Assembly: GCA_029946075.1 (NCBI GenBank) | Contig: JAQSDT010000724.1 | Location: 1 to 14,608, forward strand | From: a bacterium | GTDB taxonomy: Bacteria; Pseudomonadota; Alphaproteobacteria; Rhizobiales; Xanthobacteraceae | Direction: 5' to 3' | Length of the DNA: 14,608 nucleotides | Shown here: one piece after another, positions 6,689 through 13,013 of the stretch | Numbering within the stretch: position 1 is the first letter of the stretch | Layout of the letters: the number at the start of each line of letters is the position of its first letter | Made by a program: the position numbers and the translations under genes | Notes under the pieces: generated by a model | Databases searched by the model: none | What the model was told of the DNA's origin: nothing | The model's input: only the letters and a program-made list of their open reading frames with translations

Positions 6689-7231
6689 TCACTTGTCGAA
6701 GACCTTGCCGCCGGTCAGAAGCGGCGAGAGGATCAGCGCCACCGGCGCCTGGGTGGTGACGGCCTGCTTGATCGAGCGGTCGCAGATGAATTCGAACTCG
6801 TCGAGCCGGGTACAGGTGTGGTGCTCCATCGCGAGCGAATCCAGCACCGGGCGCATGGTCCGGCACACCAGCGACTGGCCATAGTTGAATTCGCCGAGCG
6901 TGCCGCGTTCGGACACGAACATGATCAGCGGAATCTGGTAGGGGATGGCGAGCGAGGCCAGGATGTTCGCCAATGTGGCGAAACCCGACGTCTGCATCAG
7001 CACCGCGCCCTTCATGCCGGCCATCCAGGCGCCGGAGACGATGCCGACGGCCTCTTCCTCGCGCGCGGTGGGGAAGGTCGTGAAAAAGGGATCGGCGTGC
7101 AAATTGCTGATCAGCTTCGTCAGCACCCGGTCCGGCACGTAGGGGACGAGGCGGATATCGTTGCGCTTGAGGGTCTGCAGCACCACGCCGTGCCAGCTCG
7201 CCTCCGCCTTGACTTCCTCCGCAACCGCCAT
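6689..7231 (-). CDS. Thiamine-diphosphate-dependent 2-oxoacid decarboxylase, alpha (Pyr-domain) subunit
   Basis: This 180-residue protein is the pyrimidine-binding half that pairs with the downstream beta subunit (ComD-like). It shows PTAREEEAVGIVSGAWMAG, where the Glu58-60 run supplies the conserved glutamate that activates the thiamine ring. It continues with VLMQTSGFATLANILASL and the helical segment PLIMFVSERGTLGEFNYGQ, as in sulfopyruvate and phosphonopyruvate decarboxylase alpha chains. The start at 7231 is fixed by a near-perfect GAGGAGG six bases upstream. The reading frame is open far beyond it, but that extension overlaps the divergent dehydrogenase gene antisense and has no family match. 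Splitting Pyr and PP domains into separate small proteins is normal for this family. The gene is divergent from the 2-hydroxyacid dehydrogenase, a likely functional partner. Confidence 0.82.
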   Translation of the reverse strand: MAVAEEVKAEASWHGVVLQTLKRNDIRLVPYVPDRVLTKLISNLHADPFFTTFPTAREEEAVGIVSGAWMAGMKGAVLMQTSGFATLANILASLAIPYQIPLIMFVSERGTLGEFNYGQSLVCRTMRPVLDSLAMEHHTCTRLDEFEFICDRSIKQAVTTQAPVALILSPLLTGGKVFDK

Positions 7232-7236
7232 ACCGG

Positions 7237-7243
7237 CCTCCTC
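7237..7243 (-). promoter_or_regulatory. Strong Shine-Dalgarno of the decarboxylase alpha subunit
   Basis: Reading the minus strand, GAGGAGG lies 5 bases before the ATG at 7231. It decides the start, because the frame stays open upstream into the neighbouring gene's antisense strand. Confidence 0.8.
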
Positions 7244-7394
7244 ATTCGCGACGATGTTTCGTTCGCGCGCATCCCAGGGAGCGCCGAAACTTGACGGCAT
7301 CGGCGGGATTGTCAACATGTCCTGACCGTATCGAGGCCTGCGTTCGCCGCGCTGTCGCCGGGATGCGACGATGTGAGATAACAGGTGAAAGTGC
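7244..7394. promoter_or_regulatory. Divergent control region: decarboxylase versus hydroxyacid dehydrogenase
   Basis: The two starts (7231 minus, 7415 plus) are 183 bases apart. Within the gap, TTGAC (7291-7295) and GTCAA (7311-7315) form a dyad with a 15-base spacer. The first arm can also be read as a -35-like TTGACG, but no good -10 follows at 17 bases. The dyad could be an operator shared by both transcripts; the TetR of this window does not have a matching half-site here. Confidence 0.3.
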
Positions 7395-7414
7395 GGGGGA
7401 GGATTACCAGCGAA

Positions 7415-8464
7415 ATGACCGTCAACAGCAAGCGCGTTTTCTACGTCAAGTATCTCGCCAACGACATCTATCTCGACATCATCAAGGCGCGCCCCGACGT
7501 GCGGCTGGACCGACTGGAGAACGAGAGCCCCGATTCTGTCGCAGCCCCGATCCTGTCGGCGGCGCATGCCTATCAGATCGGCGCGGCGCGCGACGAGATC
7601 GCCCGGCATTTTCATGTCGACAAGGATTTGCTGCGCCGGGCGCCGAATTTGCTGCTGGTGTCCTCGAACGGCGCCGGCTTCGACCCCGTCGACGCCGATG
7701 CCTGCACGGCGGCCGGGGTGCTCGTCGTCAACCAGTCCGGCGGCAACGCCAATTCGGTCGCCGAGCACGCGCTCGGCATGCTCTTGACGCTGTCGAAGCG
7801 CATCCTCGAATCCGACCGCGCGCTTCGCCGCAGCGCCAATGTCGATCGCAATGCGCTGATCGGCAATGAGGCCCAGGGCAAGACCATCGGCATCGTCGGC
7901 CTCGGTAATGTCGGCCGCCGCGTCGCCGAACTCTGCAACGGCCTGCTGCACATGAAGGTGATCGCCTACGATCCGTATCTGACCGCCGGGGAAATGGCCG
8001 CACGGGGCGGCGAGAAGGTCGAGCTGGACGAGCTGATGCGGCGCTCGGATTTCGTGTCGATCTCGTGTCCGCTCAGCAAGGACAATCGCGGCATGATCGG
8101 CACCGCGCAATTCGCGCTGATGCAGCCGCACGCGTTCTTCATCACCACCGCCCGCGGTTTCATCCACGACGAGGATGCGCTGTATCACGCGCTGAAGGAA
8201 AAGCGCATCGCCGGCGCCGGGCTCGACGTCTGGTCGAAGGAGCCGCCGCCGCCGGAGCACCCGTTACTGCAGTTCGACAACGTGCTGGCAAGCCCCCACA
8301 CCGCCGGCGTGACGCGGGAAGCGCGCGTCAACATGGGCAAGATCGCCGCCGAGCAGGTGCTGGATACGCTCGACGGCAAGCGCCCGCCGCGGATCGTCAA
8401 TCCCGAAGTGTGGCCCGCCTACGCCAAACGCTTCGAGCAGACGTTCGGCTTTGCACCGAAATAG
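7415..8464 (+). CDS. D-isomer-specific 2-hydroxyacid dehydrogenase (NAD-dependent)
   Basis: This 349-residue enzyme interconverts a 2-hydroxy acid and its 2-oxo acid. It has the full D-2-hydroxyacid dehydrogenase layout: a catalytic domain, a central Rossmann domain with GLGNVG at 162-167 and Asp186 (YDPYL) indicating NAD rather than NADP, and the catalytic triad Arg247 (TTARG), Glu276 (DVWSKEP) and His295 (SPHTAG). The start at 7415 is chosen for the GGGGGAGGA upstream; a GTG at 7385 in frame lies before that site. It is first of three plus-strand genes with gaps of 10 and 13 bases. Set against the divergent 2-oxoacid decarboxylase, a hydroxyacid to oxoacid to aldehyde route is plausible. 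Related enzymes include SerA, hydroxypyruvate reductase and SlcC sulfolactate dehydrogenase; the substrate is open. Confidence 0.9.
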   Translation: MTVNSKRVFYVKYLANDIYLDIIKARPDVRLDRLENESPDSVAAPILSAAHAYQIGAARDEIARHFHVDKDLLRRAPNLLLVSSNGAGFDPVDADACTAAGVLVVNQSGGNANSVAEHALGMLLTLSKRILESDRALRRSANVDRNALIGNEAQGKTIGIVGLGNVGRRVAELCNGLLHMKVIAYDPYLTAGEMAARGGEKVELDELMRRSDFVSISCPLSKDNRGMIGTAQFALMQPHAFFITTARGFIHDEDALYHALKEKRIAGAGLDVWSKEPPPPEHPLLQFDNVLASPHTAGVTREARVNMGKIAAEQVLDTLDGKRPPRIVNPEVWPAYAKRFEQTFGFAPK

Positions 8465-8474
8465 GCCGCAAGCC

Positions 8475-9335
8475 ATGGCCGAACCCGAAGACAGGTTCTA
8501 CGAGTCGCAGGGCTTGCGGCTGCATTACGCCGATTGGGGCAACGTGTCAGCGCCGCCGCTGGTGCTGATTCATGGCGGGCTCGATCATTGCCGCACCTGG
8601 GATGCGATCGCGCAGGCCTTGCAGCCGCACTTCCATGTTATGGCGCCGGACCTGCGCGGGCACGGCGATTCCGACTGGGCCAAGGGCAGCAGCTACAGCC
8701 TCGTCGACAATGTCTATGACGTGTCGCGGCTGATGAAGTTCGCCGGCGTGCCGAATGCCGCGATCGTCGGTCATTCCATGGGCGGGATGGTGTCGCTGGC
8801 CTATGCGGGCACCTATCCGGAGCGGGTGTCGCGCCTCGTCAATCTCGACGGAACTTTCCTTTCGGGTTCGCGCGGCCTGTCGATCGGCGAACAGATGTCG
8901 CGATGGATCGAGCAGCTCGATCGTATCTCCGAGATCGAGCCGAGCACGTTCACGACCATCGACGAAGCCGCGCAGCGGCTCTCCGGCCGCAACAAGCGGC
9001 TGACGCCGGCGCAGGCGCTTCATCTGGCGCGGCACGGTGTTCGACAAGGAACGGACGGCCTCTATCGCTGGAAGTTCGATCACTATCAGCGGGCGAGGGC
9101 GCCGTATCGCCTGTTGGCGAAGGACTATGTCGGCCTGTGGTCGCAGATTGCCTGCCCGACCCTTCTGATGTGGGGCGACGAAAGCTTCCTGCCCGATCCC
9201 GAAGCGAGCGGATTGCTCGCGCATTTCAAGCAGGCCGAAATGATCAAGATTGCCGGCGCCGGGCACTGGTTGCACCATGACCGGCTGGATGAGGTCCTTG
9301 TGGCGTTGCGGCGGTTTCTGAATGTGTCCGCCTGA
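8475..9335 (+). CDS. Alpha/beta hydrolase
   Basis: A 286-residue alpha/beta-hydrolase-fold protein with a complete catalytic triad: nucleophile Ser101 in GHSMGG, acid Asp235 in LMWGDES and base His264 in GAGHWLHHD. The oxyanion strand LIHGGLDHCRTW (31-42) and the DLRGHGDSDW segment (59-68) are typical of the group holding C-C bond hydrolases (MhpC-like), esterases and enol-lactonases. The lid region is about 130-210. It starts 10 bases after the dehydrogenase stop, so the two are one transcript; a Met in the overlapping upstream sequence is less likely. In this setting hydrolysis of an ester, lactone or ring-cleavage product is likely, but no dioxygenase is present to support the last option. 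The substrate is unknown. Confidence 0.88.
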   Translation: MAEPEDRFYESQGLRLHYADWGNVSAPPLVLIHGGLDHCRTWDAIAQALQPHFHVMAPDLRGHGDSDWAKGSSYSLVDNVYDVSRLMKFAGVPNAAIVGHSMGGMVSLAYAGTYPERVSRLVNLDGTFLSGSRGLSIGEQMSRWIEQLDRISEIEPSTFTTIDEAAQRLSGRNKRLTPAQALHLARHGVRQGTDGLYRWKFDHYQRARAPYRLLAKDYVGLWSQIACPTLLMWGDESFLPDPEASGLLAHFKQAEMIKIAGAGHWLHHDRLDEVLVALRRFLNVSA

Positions 9336-9348
9336 GCAGGGGAGCAGC

Positions 9349-10185
9349 ATGTCCGACAAAATCCGTTATGTGCGTGAACTGAGCGCGGAATCCTCCGGCG
9401 AAGCTCCGGGCCGCGGACGCCTCAAGGGCCGCCGCATCCTGGTCGTCGGCGGCGGGCAGCGGACCTTCGATGCGGCGACCGATCCGGTCGGCAACGGGCG
9501 GGCGATGTCGCTGCTGTTCGCGCGGGAAGGCGCGCATGTCGCGGTCGCGGACATCAGCCGCGCCAGCGCTGACGATACCGTCGCGCGTATTGCGGCCGAA
9601 GGCGGCCGCGCGTTCTCGATCGAAGCCGACATCGCGCAGGAGCGCGACGTGGCCAGGATGATCGACGAAGCATTGGACGGTCTCGGCGGGCTCGACGGCA
9701 TGGTGCTCAATGTCGGCATCGGGCTCGGCGCGCTCGGTCTCGACGGCGTCGATCTCCAACAGTGGAACGATACGTTCGCGGTCAATCTGACCGGGCCGAT
9801 GCTGTGCTGTCGCAAGGCGCTCAAGCATCTCGCCGACGGCTCATCCATCGTGTTCATTTCCTCGATCGCGGCGCTGCGCTCCGGCTCGCGGCTGATCGCC
9901 TACGATACGTCGAAGGCCGCGCTCGGCGGCCTGATGCGCAACGTCGCCAGGGAGGGCGCGCGGCGCGGCATTCGCGCCAACACGATTTGCCCGGGCCTGG
10001 TCGATACGCCGCTCGGCCGCCACACCAGCGCCGGCCGTCCGTCGCGAAGCGCGTCGGGGGCGCCGTTCGGCCGGATGGCGACGGGCTGGGAGATCGCCTA
10101 TGCGGCGCTGTTCTTCATGTCCGGGGAGAGCGTTTACGTGAACGCGCAGACGCTGGCGGTGGACAGCGGCATTACCGGTCTGTGA
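9349..10185 (+). CDS. SDR-family NAD(P)-dependent oxidoreductase
   Basis: A 278-residue classical short-chain dehydrogenase/reductase. Catalytic residues are Asn121 (LNVG, in place of the usual NNAG), Ser172 (FISSIA), Tyr185 and Lys189 (YDTSK). Asp68 at the end of the second strand favours NAD. The C-terminal ICPGLVDTPL is typical. The glycine-rich loop is unusual: GGGQ at 34-37 is followed by about ten extra residues before GNGRA (48-52), whereas the standard motif is TGxxxGxG. There is also an N-terminal arm of about 24 residues. A GGGGAG site precedes the ATG, 13 bases after the hydrolase stop. It likely reduces or oxidises an alcohol/carbonyl intermediate of the same pathway. The first Met at 9322 lies inside the hydrolase gene and is less likely. 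Confidence 0.87.
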   Translation: MSDKIRYVRELSAESSGEAPGRGRLKGRRILVVGGGQRTFDAATDPVGNGRAMSLLFAREGAHVAVADISRASADDTVARIAAEGGRAFSIEADIAQERDVARMIDEALDGLGGLDGMVLNVGIGLGALGLDGVDLQQWNDTFAVNLTGPMLCCRKALKHLADGSSIVFISSIAALRSGSRLIAYDTSKAALGGLMRNVAREGARRGIRANTICPGLVDTPLGRHTSAGRPSRSASGAPFGRMATGWEIAYAALFFMSGESVYVNAQTLAVDSGITGL

Positions 10186-10500
10186 GCCGGAAAGCCTGAG
10201 AGAAGAATTCATCCGCCGGGCGGCTCAAGGGGCAACAAACCCACTGCCGGGAGGCGGTTTCACGACACGCGTATCGCTATTTTCCCTGACATCTCGACTA
10301 GTTAGCCGCCTCACGCCATTTTCCATGGTGCGCCCCTGACGGAACCAGGTTCCCCGGCGCAGATGGAAGATCAGGATGCAACAGGTTCGTACATTGCTGC
10401 GCGGCACGTCGTCCCGGATCGGACGCCGCATTGCCCAGATCGTCGCGATCGCAGCGGCCAGCCTGCCGTCGGCAGGCGCCTGAGCGCGGGTTTCCGTTCG
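10186..10500. other. Gene-poor region between the SDR gene and convergent tetR
   Basis: This 315-base stretch lies between two converging genes. It holds one possible 35-codon ORF (10376-10483, listed separately), a perfect 13-bp palindrome GGAACC-A-GGTTCC at 10341-10353 upstream of it, and a 7-bp hairpin GCCTGCC-GTC-GGCAGGC at 10461-10477. GAGGCGG (10251-10257) and CCGCCTC (10306-10312) form a longer-range inverted pair. No T-run follows any of these hairpins, so no intrinsic terminator is called. Confidence 0.4.
10376..10483 (+). CDS. Possible small basic/hydrophobic peptide, 35 residues
   Basis: An ATG-to-TGA frame in an otherwise gene-free stretch. The product begins MQQVRTLLRG and has a basic, amphipathic front half (TSSRIGRRI) followed by a hydrophobic alanine/isoleucine stretch (AQIVAIAAASLP). 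About three quarters of its codons end in G or C, matching the genes around it. A purine-rich GGAAGA lies about ten bases upstream. Its length is within chance expectation for GC-rich DNA and I recognise no family, so it may be spurious. If real, the pattern would suit a membrane-associated small protein. Confidence 0.22.
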   Translation: MQQVRTLLRGTSSRIGRRIAQIVAIAAASLPSAGA

Positions 10501-10515
10501 TCAGAAATCTGACGA
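10498..10515. repeat. 18-bp dyad overlapping the tetR stop codon
   Basis: TCGTCAGAAATCTGACGA is an inverted repeat with perfect 8-bp arms and a 2-base centre. It spans the last codons and stop of tetR. The core (AGA..TCT) shares bases with the operator candidate upstream of the monooxygenase, but spacing and flanks differ. The loop is too tight for a standard terminator, so a protein-binding site or chance are both possible. Confidence 0.45.
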
Positions 10516-11229
10516 CAAATTGCGCTTGAACAGCAGCGTCATTTCCGCCGCCATATCCTCGTCGCTCGCCGGCGCCTGCCGGCTGGCCGGCTGCGGATGG
10601 AACACCATGCGTTGCTGCAACAGCGCGTAAGCCGCGCGCGTCGCGAGATCGATCCGCCTGTCGAGGTCGGGCGGAGTCTGCTTCGATTTCTGTCGCACGA
10701 TGCCGGCAATGTGATCCGCGGTATGGCGGATGTTGGTCGCGACCCGGCTGTAGATTTCGGTATCGCCGAGCAGGAACGCTGGCCGCAGCAAATTGCGGTG
10801 CCGGGTGTAGTATTTCGCCAGATCGCGAAAAATCTTGAAGATGGATTCGTCGAGCGAGAGTTCGGCGTGCCGATCGGCGCGCATGGTCTCGTCGATCCCC
10901 GCAAGCTGGCGGTCGCGGATCGACTGGTGCAGGGCAACCAGGATGCTGGTCTTGTCCCTGAAGCGGGCATAGATCGAGGCGGGGACGCAGCCGGCGCGGG
11001 CGGCGATGTCGGGGATCGTGATCTCCTCGAAAGCCCGGCCATCCAGCAGCGACTCCAGCGCCTGGATGATGTCCTGCAGCCGCTGTTCGCTGCGCGCCTG
11101 CTTCGGCGCGTTGACGCGCTCCATCTTCACGATCCGCTCCAGATCGTGCGTCTTCGAAACGGTCTTTGCCTTGCTGGCGCGCGGTCGCGGCACGAATCGA
11201 TCCTGTCGGTCTTTACCCAGCCCTCTCAT
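10501..11229 (-). CDS. TetR/AcrR-family transcriptional regulator
   Basis: A TetR-type repressor with the N-terminal helix-turn-helix at about residues 70-93 counted from the start used here (ITIPDIAARAGCVPASIYARFRDK), preceded by the usual first helix (RLQDIIQALESLLDGRAF) and followed by a ligand-binding C-terminal domain of about 140 residues. Three starts are possible: 11262, 11229 and 11124. The first is only 9 bases from the operator dyad and has no ribosome-binding site. The last gives the most usual spacing to the helix-turn-helix. I list 11229 as a compromise; the 35 residues before Met at 11124 are rich in Arg/Lys and unlike the family. The gene is divergent from the monooxygenase, which it probably represses until a pathway compound binds. 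Confidence 0.88.
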   Translation of the reverse strand: MRGLGKDRQDRFVPRPRASKAKTVSKTHDLERIVKMERVNAPKQARSEQRLQDIIQALESLLDGRAFEEITIPDIAARAGCVPASIYARFRDKTSILVALHQSIRDRQLAGIDETMRADRHAELSLDESIFKIFRDLAKYYTRHRNLLRPAFLLGDTEIYSRVATNIRHTADHIAGIVRQKSKQTPPDLDRRIDLATRAAYALLQQRMVFHPQPASRQAPASDEDMAAEMTLLFKRNLSSDF

Positions 11230-11263
11230 TAGCCCATCCGCCGGACGCTTGGAATGAAGCATC

Positions 11264-11292
11264 TTGACTAAATTAGAATATGAATCTAATTC
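11264..11292 (+). promoter_or_regulatory. Monooxygenase promoter with overlapping TetR operator candidate
   Basis: AATTAGA (11271-11277) and TCTAATT (11285-11291) are exact inverted 7-base arms around a 7-base spacer, a 21-bp dyad of a size usual for TetR-family operators. A -35-like TTGACT lies at 11264-11269, and the right arm covers the region where a -10 would fall (TCTAAT at 15 bases or TAATTC at 17 bases spacing). Protein binding here would block polymerase. On the other strand TATTCT at 11280-11275 could be the -10 of tetR, so one site could control both genes. The AT-rich patch stands out from its GC-rich surroundings. Confidence 0.65.
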
Positions 11293-11310
11293 ATAAAAAA
11301 CAGCAGATCG

Positions 11311-11316
11311 GGAGGA
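11311..11316 (+). promoter_or_regulatory. Shine-Dalgarno fixing the monooxygenase start
   Basis: GGAGGA lies five bases before the ATG at 11322. An earlier in-frame ATG at 11280 falls inside the operator/promoter dyad and has no such site, so 11322 is preferred. Confidence 0.8.
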
Positions 11317-11321
11317 ACGGA

Positions 11322-13001
11322 ATGAGCGCGCGTGGTTCTGATGGTGCGGACGTGCGGCCGGTGATCATCGTGGGGGCCGGGCCGGTCGGCCTCGGGGCGG
11401 CGCTCGAACTCGCCAGATGCGGACTGCGGTCGATCCTGATCGAACGCAACGAGCGCACCAGCTGGCATCCGAAAACCCGCAATTTCAACACCCGCACCAT
11501 GGAGATCGCCCGCGGTTGGGGACGCGAGATCTATGAAGAGCTGCGGCAGCTCGACCTGCCGCCGAACTGGAAGACGCCGATCCGCTTCATGGAATCCGTC
11601 GTCGGCAAGCAGACCGGCCATATCGATTCCCGCGGCTTTGCCGGGGCAGGGCCCGATCTCAGCCCGGTGAGCTCCGTGCTTTCGTCGCAGGACATGCTGG
11701 AGCCGGTTATGCTGCGCGAGATCAGGCGCACCGGCCTGGTCGACCTGCGCTTCGGTCACGAGGTCATCGAGATCGTGCACGGACACGAGGACGATGCGAC
11801 CTCGGTCGAGATCAAGGTCCGCAACAGGGCGAGCGGCGAAGTGTACGTCCTCACCGCGCCGGCGCTCGTTGCCGCCGACGGCGCGGCGAGTTTCGTCCGC
11901 GACTTCCTGCAGGTGCCGCTCGACGGGCCGAAGAAGGTGGCCCATTTCATCAACTGCTACTTCCGGGCCGACATCGAAAAGCATGTCGGCGACAACACCG
12001 GCATCCTGCTGTTCTTCTCCAACAACCATGCAAGCGGCGTGTTCCAGCCGCTGGACGCCAAAGGCCGCTGGCTGACGCAGCTGCAGGTCGCCGAAGAAGA
12101 ATGGTCCACCGAACTGTTCACGCCCGAGCGCTGCGCCGAGCGCATCAGGGCCGGTGCCGGCGTGCCGGATCTGAAGGTCGAGGTGCTGTCGATCGGGAAA
12201 TGGCAGATGAACGCCGTGGTCGGGCGCCGGCTGATTGCCGGCCGCATCCTGCTGACGGGCGATGCCGCGCACATGTTCCCGCCGACCGGAGGCCTCGGCG
12301 CCAACACCGGCGTCCAGGGCATGCACAATGCGATCTGGAAGCTGGCGCTGTTCCTCAAAGGCAAGGCCGGACGCAGATTGCTGCAGACCTACGAGACCGA
12401 GCGGCGCCCGGTGGCGCGCTGGGTCGCCGATCAGTCGTATCACAACCGCCAGCAGGTCAATAAGCTCGGCGCGATCTCGCGCGGCGAAGTGCCCGCGGAC
12501 GGCATGGGGCCGGCGGAGGTTTTGCAGGCGAGCCGCCGCTACGGCAATCACATCGGTCTCGAACTCGGCACGATCTACACGTCGGATGCGGTCATCGCGG
12601 ATGGCAGCAAGCCGCCGGCGGTGGAGGATCCCTACACGGATTACATTCCGTCGGGTCACCCCGGCGCGCGGGCGCCGCATGTCTGGTTCGACCGCCAGGG
12701 CGATCGCCTCTCCACCATCGATCTCATCGGTCCTGAATTTACGCTGATCGCGGGACCGAAGGGGCAGGGCTGGAAGAAGGTCGCCGAGGCCACCGGCGCG
12801 AAGACCGGCCTTGCTTTGCAGTGCCACATCGTCGGCGACGGGCTGGTCGATGTCGAGGGAACCTTCAGGGACCGGTTCGGCATCGAGGATACCGGCGCCG
12901 CGCTGGTGCGGCCCGATGGCTTCATTGCGTGGCGCACGCAGCATATGGGACCGAACGCGGGCGCCGATCTCGGCAGCGCGCTCGCCAGCATCCTGTCATA
13001 A
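11322..13001 (+). CDS. FAD-dependent monooxygenase (class A aromatic hydroxylase type)
   Basis: A 559-residue single-component flavoprotein hydroxylase of the PHBH/TfdB/MhpA group, which uses NAD(P)H and O2 to hydroxylate an aromatic or polyketide-like substrate. It has the N-terminal FAD motif GAGPVG (18-23) with Glu41 for the ribose, the DG motif AADGAASFVR (Asp186, Gly187, Arg193) for FAD/NAD(P)H, and the GD motif LLTGDAAHMFPPTGGLGANTGVQ with Asp314. The substrate region lies between about 190 and 300. The last 150 residues fit the thioredoxin-like C-terminal domain of phenol hydroxylase relatives and end GFIAWRTQHMG, as in such proteins. It starts a two-gene transcript, with tctC 12 bases downstream, and is divergent from tetR. 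The substrate is not readable; a phenolic acid is one guess. Confidence 0.92.
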   Translation: MSARGSDGADVRPVIIVGAGPVGLGAALELARCGLRSILIERNERTSWHPKTRNFNTRTMEIARGWGREIYEELRQLDLPPNWKTPIRFMESVVGKQTGHIDSRGFAGAGPDLSPVSSVLSSQDMLEPVMLREIRRTGLVDLRFGHEVIEIVHGHEDDATSVEIKVRNRASGEVYVLTAPALVAADGAASFVRDFLQVPLDGPKKVAHFINCYFRADIEKHVGDNTGILLFFSNNHASGVFQPLDAKGRWLTQLQVAEEEWSTELFTPERCAERIRAGAGVPDLKVEVLSIGKWQMNAVVGRRLIAGRILLTGDAAHMFPPTGGLGANTGVQGMHNAIWKLALFLKGKAGRRLLQTYETERRPVARWVADQSYHNRQQVNKLGAISRGEVPADGMGPAEVLQASRRYGNHIGLELGTIYTSDAVIADGSKPPAVEDPYTDYIPSGHPGARAPHVWFDRQGDRLSTIDLIGPEFTLIAGPKGQGWKKVAEATGAKTGLALQCHIVGDGLVDVEGTFRDRFGIEDTGAALVRPDGFIAWRTQHMGPNAGADLGSALASILS

Positions 13002-13013
13002 GGGAGACGATCC

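Noticed and set aside
7232..8260. Upstream extension of the decarboxylase alpha frame on the minus strand
   Set aside because: Open frame only because it is antisense to the dehydrogenase; the GAGGAGG before 7231 and the family length of about 180 residues fix the shorter start.
10225..10431. 68-codon minus-strand frame in the SDR-tetR gap
   Set aside because: Arg-rich product without regular structure or ribosome-binding site; more likely a chance frame than the competing plus-strand ORF.
11280..11321. Earlier ATG for the monooxygenase
   Set aside because: It falls within the promoter/operator dyad and lacks a Shine-Dalgarno; 11322 has GGAGGA at proper spacing.
11286..12944. 552-codon open frame on the minus strand opposite the FAD monooxygenase
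   Set aside because: Same reason: compositionally biased product with no motif, fully antisense to a gene with intact FAD, DG and GD motifs.
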